Position numbers and translations under genes: made by a program
Part shown: positions 55,300 through 64,000 of the stretch, piece by piece
Layout of the letters: every line of letters begins with the position of its first letter
How positions within the stretch are numbered: position 1 is the stretch's first letter
Assembly: GCA_023213395.1 (NCBI GenBank)
Contig: CM041465.1
Location: forward strand, 68,393,741-68,457,740
Source: Cycas panzhihuaensis
Lineage: Eukaryota; Cycadophyta
Direction of reading: 5' to 3'
Length of the DNA: 64,000 bases
Notes under the pieces: model-generated
The model's database searches: none
What the model was told of the DNA's origin: nothing
Seen by the model: only the letters and a program-made list of their open reading frames with translations

Positions 55300-56470
55300 T
55301 ATCATCTCAAAGATGGACTCTTGTACAAATGAATCGCTTGTGTGTACCAGTAGGCACTTCGCGACAATAGATCCTTAAGTAGGTTCATTCTTCAACTTGT
55401 GGCTGGCACTTTGGAACACATAAGACTCTTCAACATCTTCAATGATATTTTTATTAGCCCTCCATGGCAAAGACAACAGCAGATTATGTATGACATTGCT
55501 GTCTTTGCAGTCAATCTAAACCATCTAATCGTATACTTGGACTTTATCAACCACTTCTTGTTCCTAGTCGACCTTGGGAATCTATGCAGCATGGTCACGA
55601 CTGGATATTCGTTGTTGTTTACCGGTTCTCCAAAATGGCTATTTTTGTTCCTTGCACCAAGAACGTTTTTGCTTCTCACATTGCAAACTTATTTTTTAAG
55701 CATGTTTGGACTTATTATGGACTCCTTTCCATAATCTGTGACAGGGATAATCGTTTTCTTATCTATTTTTGGAAGGCTTTATGGAAAATGCTTGGTTGTC
55801 AACTCAAGTATTCGACATCATTTCATCCTCAGACAGATGGACAGATGGAACTGGTTAACCGAACACTGATGCGCGCACTTCGCATTTACCAGCATAATAA
55901 TAAATAGTGGGACACACATCCAACACAACTATAATTGAGCAACTCACATTTCTTTGGGAAGATCTCCTTTTGAAGGTTGTTATGGGTATCAACCAGTTGC
56001 TCCTTATGAATTGTCCCTGACGATGCCCTCTCTTGCTACGGAGCATGAACACAAGGAGCAACAAAAAGTTGTTTCTTTTATTGATCACATGACTAAGTTA
56101 CACCCAACGATTAGTCAAGTTCTTCATCATACACATATCAAATACAAACATGATCAGGATCAACACCGTTCTGCAGGTTCTTTCAAAGTTGGCAATAAGG
56201 TTTGGCTCCACCTTGATCACAAAAGGTTTAAGCATCGTCATAAGCTAGCCTATTCAATTTGGTCCATATACTATTCTTTAAGCAATTGGGCCAAATGCGT
56301 TTCACCTTGACCTACTTGCACATTTAGGGATTCATGATGTTGTAAATATCAATCAACTAAAGCTATATGAGCCACCACATTTAGAAGTTAAGCCTCCTCC
56401 TATTCATCTTATTGATACAATTCCAGATTTCTAGCCTCTTCTTTCTGAAGACACCATTCTCTCGACTCGA
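55300..56470 (+). pseudogene. pol: Element M integrase and C-terminus
   Basis: After a damaged zinc region (about 55390-55480), MQHGHDWIFVVVYRFSKMAI (core; first Asp in place), ICDRDNRFLIYFWKAL (second Asp), and TSFHPQTDGQMELVNRTL (catalytic Glu segment). 55954-56310 continues MGRSPFEGCYGYQPVAPYEL and VGNKVWLHLDHK. No clear chromodomain after that. Confidence 0.85.
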
Positions 56471-56635
56471 CATCGACATATGCGACATTGTACGCAAAGG
56501 AACTCTATCCAAAGTAAGGAGTTATCTCATTGGACGCAAAGGAACTCTACCCACCAGTGCAAAATGAGTTTCTGCTTCAACACTTCATGAGCACTTTCCC
56601 CATCTTCAACAAAAATTGGGGTCAATTTCTTTTTA

Positions 56636-56648
56636 AGCAAGGAGGAAA
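56636..56648 (+). other. Polypurine tract of element M
   Basis: AGCAAGGAGGAAA directly before the 3' LTR. Confidence 0.8.
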
Positions 56649-56990
56649 TGATAAGTATATGATTAATCTTAATTGTATTTTCTAAGTAACATTATAAAAA
56701 GGTACTTAAGGGTACCTAAATGTATACAACATTGTAAAAGTCACTTAGGATACTTAATTAATAATTAGGTATACAAGTATCCCACATACAAACTACCTCA
56801 AGTTTGTATAAATATGTGCAATTCTCAATGAAGGAAATGAAGAGAAACAAGCAAAGACTTTCTCCCTCCTCTCCTCTGGCTTTGCTCAGGTTCTGTTTCT
56901 TCTTGAAAATCCTTAGAAGCCTGAAGTATTTGTCATTCCTGTGAACGTCTCGTGCTTAAAGTAAGGAGGGCTGAGTGCAAATTCACATCA
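56649..56990 (+). repeat. 3' LTR of element M
   Basis: TGATAAGTATATG...AATTCACATCA, 342 bp, uninterrupted partner of the split 5' LTR. Followed by CTTCT. Confidence 0.95.
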
Positions 56991-56995
56991 CTTCT

Positions 56996-57250
56996 CTAGC
57001 CAATCCTAATTATAGTTGCTTCAAAGTCGTTGATTATCTGTAAATACTCATTCTCCAAATGTGGCAAGCAAGGTTCCAATAATTCTATCTCCAGTTTTCA
57101 AAAATTCACCATGATATGCTTGCAAAATTCTTATCAATTCTCTGGAATGCTTTTGGACGCTTGTTGGAATGCTATTATGAAAAATGTGCTTCAAGCTGCC
57201 CTTGAAAACTTTGAACCGTTTGGATGTAGTGTGATAGGGCTTCACTTCAA
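56996..57250 (-). pseudogene. Unidentified degraded coding sequence, second part
   Basis: Minus-strand open stretch 57245-57048 (KHSRELIRILQAYHGEFLKT ... GTLLATFGE) continuing to about 57000. It flanks M on the other side of the same target site as 44188, so the two pieces were adjacent before M inserted. The combined direction of reading is right to left. Family unknown. Confidence 0.35.
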
Positions 57251-57447
57251 AATTTACTCAAATCCTCTTTGAATCTTGCTCCAAATTCACTAGGACACTT
57301 GTGGTGCTTCTCTAGAACGTTTATCATTCCACAATTTTGTTGAAAAAGAATATATAGGCTAGAACATTTTATTTTATTCACCAAACCATTCCTCAATGGA
57401 ACACTTCTGCACTAGTCACTCAAATCATTCATGGAATGCTTCTAGGA
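57251..57447. other. Unassigned sequence between M and P
   Basis: No element or gene recognised; probably the same old host sequence as 56996-57250. Confidence 0.35.
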
Positions 57448-57452
57448 TGTTA
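57448..57452. repeat. Probable target-site duplication of element P, left copy (TGTTA)
   Basis: Matches TGTTG at 62200-62204 at four of five positions. Confidence 0.55.
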
Positions 57453-57777
57453 TGTTAACGTGGCAGTTAAGGCTAAGCCACTTGGTTAATGTTAAAATGT
57501 GGTTTAGTTAATATTAAGTCAAAAGGTCCAAATATGTTGAAAGGTCACAACCATTTAAGTTAGACATACCGTTTGGGGGATTATAAATAACCCCGAAGTC
57601 CATTGTGATACATCCAAAGAATCGTCAATATGATATAATGATCTTTTGTGGTGGGTTTTTTTTAACTAGGTTTTCCACATAAAATAGTTTACTATGTACC
57701 TGTTCTCTTTATTGTTTGCTTGTGTATGATCAAGATCCTATAGTTTAGAATACATGTATGTTTCATGTTTCTTCATA
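57453..57777 (+). repeat. 5' LTR of element P
   Basis: TGTTAACGTGGCAG...TTTCTTCATA; aligned to TGTTAGCGTGATAG...TTTCTTCACA at the 3' end. Rather diverged, so the element is old. GATTATAAATAA near 57580 is the TATA candidate, present in both copies. Confidence 0.88.
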
Positions 57778-57789
57778 TGGGATCAAAGT
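57778..57789 (+). other. Degenerate primer-binding site of element P
   Basis: TGGGATCAAAGT, nine of twelve positions as in TGGTATCAGAGC, directly after the LTR. Confidence 0.6.
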
Positions 57790-59135
57790 TGAACAGAGTA
57801 CATAGCTGAGGCAAGGTTGGGCAAAAGTGATAAAGATTGAAGTTTGCCTAATAACACTAAGAGAGCCCTATTTTAACAATTTTAATCTTCCTCAACAACC
57901 AGAATAGCGACACTGTGGTGCAATGGTAATTGAGGAGGCGGATTTTACAATTTATAAGACTATTTTCATTGTTCGAGGTCTAAAATCAATATTGGGCATA
58001 TTTGAGACTATGTTGGGCTTGTTTTGATGCCATCTAGAGCTTGGAAGGCATGTTGGGCACTCCATATGATAAGTGGACACAATTTGAAGGTGATCTAATA
58101 GTGTTGGGCTAAATTGGACATGTTTTGAGAGCATAGGGCTTTGTTTGAAAGTCATTTGACATTATTGGGCATTAAATCTAACACCCAACCATCAAAAAAC
58201 AGTCAAGACACCTATTGTGAGTGTGATTTAATCCACGAAGGACGTTTTCAACTCATATTAATGATGTTGAGCAGTGTTTGAAGACTATAAAGATTTTTTT
58301 ATGTTTGTAGAAGGTGTTGGCTCAGTTTTTTAGGGAGAAGATAGCGTTGGAGATGATATTCTCGCTCATTGGAGTGCCTGTAGATTGGTAATAGCTGTGA
58401 AATCTACGTGTTGACACTTTTGAGAGGCATGTGCATCCTTCTCATAGTCATAGCAGGTTCATTTGTTCACACAGAGTGTGTAGAGGCCATGTGGGAGATG
58501 TACCTGTCCACACAAAGTCATCGTTGTTCGAGGAACCACCCGTAAACATTTGCACTGCCAAATTATGTATTAAGGTGTGTTAATGACTTATATTAACGTT
58601 AAGAAAAGTCACATCTTTTCTTTTGACTTTTCAACTCATTTTATAAAAGTCGTGATATTTTTAAAAATGCACATGGGTAAAATGGTGGCAACCACCCATG
58701 TGGGTATAATATTCACTTTATTCTTCATGTATATTTGAACTGCCTTTCTTGGAAGGCAAACATCATTACATCTATCATCGTTGATTGTTTTGACTCATTT
58801 TTCATCATTTCAAGCGAAAAAAAATTGCATGTGATTCAAATTTTAGACTTGTCATTTTAAAAGCTTAATACTACTAGGTTTTTTCATGTTTCAAAGCATT
58901 TTTGGGAGTTTGAAGCATGTTTTGGTGGCCCATCAGTGGTGGGTGTAAAAACATTGAAGCCCAAAGCTTGTGTAACTTTAATGGTGTGTGAAATCTACTG
59001 CCAACCCATTAAAATATCACATTTTTAGCCAATTTGTTGGAGAATGAAGATTGAGTAGTTTGTAGGGTGTTGTCTGTGTGATTAAATGTCAACTAGTTTG
59101 GTGAAAACAACTCATTTGTGAGCTTGTTTCTCGTG
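57790..59135 (+). other. Leader of element P
   Basis: No coding sequence. Between about 57985 and 58170 the word TTGGGC recurs about every 30-50 bases. A 1.3-kb leader is long for this lineage. Confidence 0.55.
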
Positions 59136-59960
59136 ATGAAGAAGATGATGCCTCAAGTCATCTTTAATGGAAATAATTTCAGTGAGTGGAAGGCTAACAT
59201 GGAGTTGGTTTTAATGGTAAATCAACTTTGGGGGATTACCAAAGATAAGTTGCTTCTTGTTCAATTGGATGCGAAGGAGCAAACTTGCTAAGAGGAGAAG
59301 CAATCTATGGCCGTTGGACTATTGAAATTGTGTTTGGCATCGGGTCAGAAAGCCATAGTCCACAACCTAGATAAACCAAATGAAATTTAGACAAAATTGT
59401 GTGAGACATTCGAAAAGAAGACGACGAATTACCATGTTGCTTTGATGATGGAGTTTCTTAATGCAACAATGGAAGACAAAAGTAACATAAGCACCTATTT
59501 GAATACAATAACTGATTTGACGAATAAATTAGAAGAGCTAAAATCCAACTCAATCGATGATGCATTGTTGTTTGTATTGTTGATGTCAAAATTACCAGCT
59601 ATATTTGGAACCTTTCAAACTATCTATGTAATGGATGATGTAATGGAGAGTGTAACTTTTGAGAATTCTAAAGGTCTCATTCTAGTCGAGGATGCTAAGT
59701 TGAAGCACCATGGCCTGCTTGGTAGTTCTGAATCAAACAAGCCTTGGTCATGAAGATGCAAAGGAGAGATGACATTCGGTAAGGGAAGTCTACACAAAAG
59801 TTAGGGAAAATATCTCAGGAGAAGAAAAAGTTTATTGGTAAATGTACTTGCTGCAAGAAAGATGGCCACAAAGAGAAGAATAGCTGGTTCAAAAGGCAAG
59901 ATCAATGCAAAGCAAGTAATGATGAAAAATGAAAGGGTGTTGCAGCTTATTATGCAAAAC
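59136..59960 (+). pseudogene. gag: Element P gag
   Basis: ATG 59136 (MKKMMPQVIFNGNNFSEWKA) begins a copia Gag. A TAA near 59289 and a TAG at 59388 precede the open stretch 59397-59753 (NYHVALMMEFLNATMEDKSN, NTITDLTNKLEELKS, LMSKLPAIFG). The zinc knuckle near 59845-59890 reads CTCCKKDGHKEKNS, with the last Cys changed. Confidence 0.85.
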
Positions 59961-61240
59961 TATTAGCCTTGTTAGTTGAGTCAAATCGAAGAGGCTACTA
60001 GATTTTGGACCCAGGAGTGCAGAAACACATTTCTTTCTAAAAGTAGAACTTTGACTCATGGAGTGTTGGTCCTAGTGAAGCAGAAATCATTCTTGGAGAC
60101 ATGAACATGTTGCCTGTTAAGGGTGTTGGCACTATTTCACTTGCATGAGAAAAATTTAAAGGTGTGTATAACGTACCTAAAATGAAGATGAACCTTTTAT
60201 CAGCCTAAGGGATATGCAAACAAGGTATGAAGGTTGAGTTCTATAAAGACATATGCCTAATTAAGGATTGTAAGCAAAATTTCTTCATCATTGTTACCAG
60301 AAAAGTAAGGGAGAATTTTTGGGTGTTTGAGAAGTTTCAATCTCTGAATCAATCCTATGCCTTTGTAGTTGGTGCTAATGACATGAGTAAACTTTGGCAT
60401 GAACACCTTGGACACTTTAATTACAAAAGCATAGCACTTATGAATTGACTGAAAATGGTGGAAGGATTGCTCAATGTTTCTTGTTCAGAAGGTGTATGTG
60501 AAGGGTGCATGTATGGGAAGCATTATCGCTATCCTTTTGCTTGGGATCATGCTTAGAAAGCCAAGGAGAAGTTGGAGCTCATACATTTTGATGTAATGGG
60601 TACTCTTCCAAAACCTTTCATATTTGGAACTTGCTATACTTTAGTGTTTGCTGATGATTATACCAGGAAGGCCTAGATGTATTTCCTAAAGAATAAGTTT
60701 GAAGTTTTCGATCGCTTTCATGAGTGGAAGGCACATGTCGAGAATGAATGTGAGAAGAAAGTAAAAATTTTAAGGAGTGATAATGGCAAGGAATATGACA
60801 ATAATGCTTTTAATCAGTTATGTCTAAATCATAGTATAAATTGGAAATTCATAGTCTCGTATACCCCACAACAAAATGGTGTTGCTAAAAGAAAGAACTG
60901 TACCATGATGGAAATGACAAGGTGTATGGTGCACATGAAGAACTTATCACCTAAATTTTGGGCAGAAGCTGTTGGGGTTGACATTTATATCTTAAGTAGG
61001 GTACCGACAAAAGCAGTTCATGGCATGACCCTTGAAGAAAAATGGACTAGTCATAAACCTACCATTGATCATTTGAAAACCTCTGGATGCATTGCATATG
61101 CACACATCCCAGATGAAAATCACAAAAAATTAGATTGCAAGAGTTTGAATTGTATATTTGTGGGGTATTCTAATCAAGACAAAGCTCGCAGATTGTGAGA
61201 TTTGTAGGGGAGAAAACTTATGATTGGTTGGGATGTAAGC
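59961..61240 (+). pseudogene. pol: Element P protease and integrase
   Basis: Protease near 60005 is WILDPGVQKHIS-like (DSG altered to DPG). GAG-pre-integrase 60227-60448 ends LWHEHLGHFNYKSI; C..C of the zinc region (CEGCMYGKHY) is at about 60500. Integrase core 60677-61198 has RSDNGKEY, TPQQNGVAKRKN, FWAEAVG and CIFVGYSNQDKARRL. It then reads GRKLMIGWDV, the normal integrase tail, before the deletion junction. Confidence 0.88.
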
Positions 61241-61790
61241 TTGCAGATTCTGAGATATTTCTAGGGAACTCTTAATCTTGGTCAGGAGCACCTTTGTGGT
61301 GGAGATGTAAAGTTGCATGGCTACACTGATTCAAATTGGGGAGGGGACTAATGATTAAAAATCCAGTATTGGATATGTGTTTGGTATTGGCAATGGATTT
61401 GTTATTGTGGCAATCAAAGAAGCAGTAGACAATAGCACTATCTTCTATAGAGGCAAAATATGAGGGACTTGCTATTGGTGTAAGAGAAGTTTAATGGTTG
61501 TAAGGACTTTTGGATAACATTGGTATATCCTGTAACACTTCAATTATTTTAGTTGATAATCAGAACACTATGCATTTATTGAAGAATCCAAAGTTTCACG
61601 CACGCACAAAGCACATTGAAATCCAACACCACTACATATGTGAACAGATCAAAACAAGGAAGTTGCAAGTCGACTTTTTGTCTGAGTGAGAAGCAATGTG
61701 CAAACGTGTTTACCAAAGCACTTATTGAAGACCAATTCATTAATATTCGTATCGGATTAGGACTCAAAGAAGTTATTCTTAAGGGGGATG
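61241..61790 (+). pseudogene. pol: Element P RNase H
   Basis: Begins ILRYF-stop-GTLNLG, the RT/RNase H connector, then KLHGYTDSNWGGD (SDW changed to SNW), and in shifting frames [20 protein letters not shown] and the C-terminal ANVFTKAL. Active-site damage plus frameshifts and stops. Confidence 0.85.
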
Positions 61791-61860
61791 TATTAGCAAG
61801 GATAATCCCAACGTTTGTCACTGATTTCAAACTGCAGACCGAATCCCCACATTTATATTA

Positions 61861-61868
61861 ATGGGGGA
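61861..61868 (+). other. Polypurine tract of element P
   Basis: ATGGGGGA before TGTTAGCG. A second purine run, AAGGGGGA followed by TGTATTAGC, lies 76 bp upstream at 61785-61792. Confidence 0.6.
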
Positions 61869-62199
61869 TGTTAGCGTGATAGTTAAAGCTAAGCCCCTTG
61901 ATTAATGTTAAAAAATGATTTAGTTAATATTAAATTAGAAATTGCAAATATTTCAGAAAGTCACAACCATTCAGATTGGACGTACGGTTTGGGGGATTAT
62001 AAATAACTCCAGAGTCCATTGTAATTCATCCAAGGAATTATCAATGTGATTTAATGATCTTTTATGGTGGGTTTTTTCTTGAAAGGGTTTCCCAAGTAAA
62101 ATATTGTGTATTGTGTATGTGTGCTCTTTATTGTTTTCTTGTTGTGTATGATCAAGATCATGTAGTTTAGAATACATGCATGTTTTATGTTTCTTCACA
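61869..62199 (+). repeat. 3' LTR of element P
   Basis: TGTTAGCGTGATAG...TTTCTTCACA; see 5' copy. Followed by TGTTG. Confidence 0.88.
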
Positions 62200-62204
62200 T
62201 GTTG

Positions 62205-62440
62205 TTGGGGATGCTCCAGAGAAAACAACTTTTTATTTGAATTTTCTGCTCTCATTTTGACTCTTTTGCTCTTGTTGTTTTGTATAGGGGCTTTTTTAGG
62301 CCTTTATTGTTGGCGTATATACTCTTTCAAAAATTTCTCAATATTGTTAAGTGTTTGATTCCCAGTGTTGCGCGTTTTCTTCCCTTCCATTTTTTGATTA
62401 TTTTGTTGTGGGAATTTCCATTCGAATTCATACCAATTCA
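62205..62440. other. Unassigned sequence right of P
   Basis: T-rich, no gene recognised. May belong to the N LTR or to the old host sequence. Confidence 0.3.
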
Positions 62441-62828
62441 ATAAGAATGACATATATATACACTATGTAAGTAGTTTTTAGAAATGATAGCACTACTATT
62501 TATCCATAAATGCATAAATCTAAAATAAGTACTAGATATACCAACCACAACTAATCCTTGTCCTTGCAAATCAAATAATATCAAATATTGAGTCTTACAA
62601 GGAGTACGTGAGATGTCCTCCAAATGCAATCTCCAAATCAAAGCCAAAAATAGCAAGCTTGAATACTCTTCGGCTGATGATTTACAAGAGGGGCAAGATG
62701 CCCTACATATGTTTGTAATAAATGCTATAGATAGAAGTCAGTTTTGGGAAAATAGAAGTCGCCAAAAAAGAGAGAGATGGCATAATAGAAGAAGGAGAGA
62801 AGTCAACCAGTATTTGGGTAATGCTACA
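62441..62828 (-). repeat. Probable 3' LTR of element N
   Basis: Right edge at GGTAATGCTACA (62828), followed by AGTCCCTGTCC and ACATGTTTTGCCCTCAAAGCAT, the same PPT and integrase-tail context as at 28145 in H. The left edge is not determined; a single LTR is visible. Confidence 0.55.
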
Positions 62829-63622
62829 AGTCCCTGTCCTTGAAAACATGTTTTGCCCTCAAAGCATTAGAGTGTGGGAATGTTGTTGGTACGAGTCTTC
62901 AGACTCCCATATGGCATCTTCCATATCAAGATCCTTCTATTTGATCAAGTACTTGTGAATTCCCTTGGAGCATTGTTGCTTTGTCTAAATTTGGAGAATC
63001 CCTTTTAATTCTATGACCAAGTTCCCTTCTTTTTGTCCAAAATGGGAAGTTCTATTTCTAGTGTTGTGGTTTGCTTGAACTTTGGTTTGAGACAAGAAAT
63101 GTGGAATACATTGTGCGCTTGGCTACTAGGAGGTAGATCGATGCATTAAACTATGTCTCCTATCTTCTTCAGGATACAATATGGCCTGTAAAATTGAGGT
63201 TGCAATTTGTGCCTCCCTGTTTGTTCTAAAGTGAATTGTTTGCATGATTGCAACCTTAAAAATACCTAGTTGCCTTTTGCAAATGTTTTTTCTAGCCTAC
63301 GTAAATCAACTTGTTGCTTCATTTGGTTCCTTACTAAATTAAGGTTGTCTTTTAAAATCTATAATGTTTGCACCATTTATTGTTGCTACATTGTGAATAC
63401 ATGTGAATTATTTACCCATGTGAGGAAGGATGGTGGTTCAAATCCATACAATGCCTGAAAGGGTGTCATTTTCACTAATGTGTGATAGGTGGCATTGTGC
63501 CACCATTTTGTCAAATGTAGTCATTTATGCTAGTGGTGTTGCTTGTGAGATGAAAAGTCCTTGAGGTATCCATCTACACATTTATTTATTGTTTTAGTCT
63601 AACTATCTATTTGAGGATGGTA
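62829..63622 (-). pseudogene. pol: Element N: chromovirus integrase C-terminus and chromodomain
   Basis: Minus-strand homologue of H. Near 62960-62890 IHKYLIK-stop-KDLDMEDAIWESED is a chromodomain. Further right the integrase tail includes the counterpart of the H segment around 28420 (GGAATACATTGT) and of CYTSHHC-type INT at 63480-63560, ending in a QTDSQI-like segment at 63600-63622, cut by O. Broken by stops. Confidence 0.72.
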
Positions 63623-64000
63623 TGTCATGTCCTGTCACAAGATTGAATTTCTCTCCTTAATATCTAAAATACCTTCATGAATTAAACATATTTTTAAATT
63701 AAAGTAAAAAAGTGAAGTGATTAAAGTTAAGAGGCTAAAAAAGATATTGCATGACTTTTGAGGAAATCACCTCATTAAAGAGGTTTAACTTATGTCATAT
63801 AGTTAAAACATGAAGTGTTATGCAAGAGGTGGCCTCTTATTTGTTGATGATGAGGCCAACTTCTCCTACAAGCCTCCTTCCTCTCCAAATACTCTTTTAT
63901 ATAAGCCAAGAAATAGTTAAGCAAACATATGTGGAATGAATCGGTAGACATGCTGCTAGAGTAAGGAGTGAGAGGAATGAAAGCACATCAAGGGCATATC
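63623..64000 (+). repeat. Element O: LTR start, cut by the window end
   Basis: The integrase frame of N stops at 63622 and a new sequence begins TGTCATGTCCTGTCAC, a usual LTR start. TATATAAG near 63898-63905 would be its TATA box, giving plus orientation. No right end, PBS or TSD is visible, so the identity is inferred. Confidence 0.5.

Larger units (their letters stand above)
44194..56990 (+). mobile_element. Element M: Ty3/gypsy retrotransposon, 5' LTR split by L
   Basis: Plus-strand gypsy element, about 5.7 kb without L. 5' LTR is 44194-44232 plus 51302-51604; 3' LTR 56649-56990; removing L and the TSD gives exactly 342 bp for both. PBS 51607-51618, gag, protease, RT, RNase H, integrase, PPT. 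Many stops. A chromodomain was not found. Confidence 0.92.
57453..62199 (+). mobile_element. Element P: copia retrotransposon lacking RT
   Basis: LTRs 57453-57777 and 61869-62199, degenerate PBS, leader, gag, protease, integrase, RNase H. The pol passes straight from the integrase C-terminus to RNase H near 61240; all RT motifs are absent. A different copia lineage from A, C and G. Many stops. Confidence 0.88.

Noticed and set aside
1-64000. CRISPR array, bacterial operon, rRNA or tRNA gene, organelle insert
   Set aside because: No regularly spaced identical repeats, no Shine-Dalgarno-led gene clusters, no rRNA or cloverleaf sequence, and no recognisable plastid or mitochondrial genes were seen.

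Overview
The window is plant nuclear DNA made almost entirely of nested LTR retrotransposons. Plant origin is inferred from Ty1/copia elements primed by the initiator-Met tRNA complement (TGGTATCAGAGC or TGGTATTAGAGC), Ty3/gypsy elements including chromoviruses, a very short SMART/TRIM-like element and gag-only elements. The density of old, stop-ridden, mutually nested copies fits a large, slowly purged genome such as a conifer, but the species cannot be read from the sequence. No intact host gene, rRNA, tRNA gene or CRISPR array was found. All element letters (A-P) are mine.

Left half (1-39155) is one insertion stack, reconstructed from LTR ends, target-site duplications (TSDs) and reading frames that resume across insertions. 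Outermost is J, of which only a 3' LTR is seen (34068-34297, continuing after 38909). G, a plus-strand copia element, sits next to it; its RT and RNase H are at 27264-27674 and 33231-33780 and its 3' LTR at 33814-34029. G is split by I (minus strand, 5' LTR 26934-27263) and by chromovirus H (27675-33225, minus). I is split by copia element C (16000-19804, minus) and by a SMART+E pair (21626-26385). C is split by A (788-15994, plus) and by D (window start). A is split by B (6944-14481), a member of its own family. F (34298-38904) is inserted in the LTR of J.

Right half: 39156-44193 is old sequence with a diverged direct repeat, a 706-bp solo LTR (41513-42218) and a gypsy LTR remnant. Gypsy element M (44194-56990, plus) follows. 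Its 5' LTR is split by L (44233-51296, minus), a third A/B-family copy. Copia element P (57453-62199, plus) has lost its RT. N (62829-63622, minus, chromovirus) is interrupted by a new LTR, O, that runs off the window end.

The pol genes of A, B, C, G, H, L, M and P are dead (stops, frameshifts, lost catalytic residues). The only long intact frame outside relic pol is the gag-like protein of F (363 codons). F and E share a layout of LTR - long non-coding leader - gag-like protein - PPT - LTR with no pol, so they would have depended on enzymes from other elements. The most unusual structures are the chain of inverted repeats in the A/B/L LTRs, the SMART+E pair flanked by a single TSD, and gene-like blocks inside the leaders of E and F.
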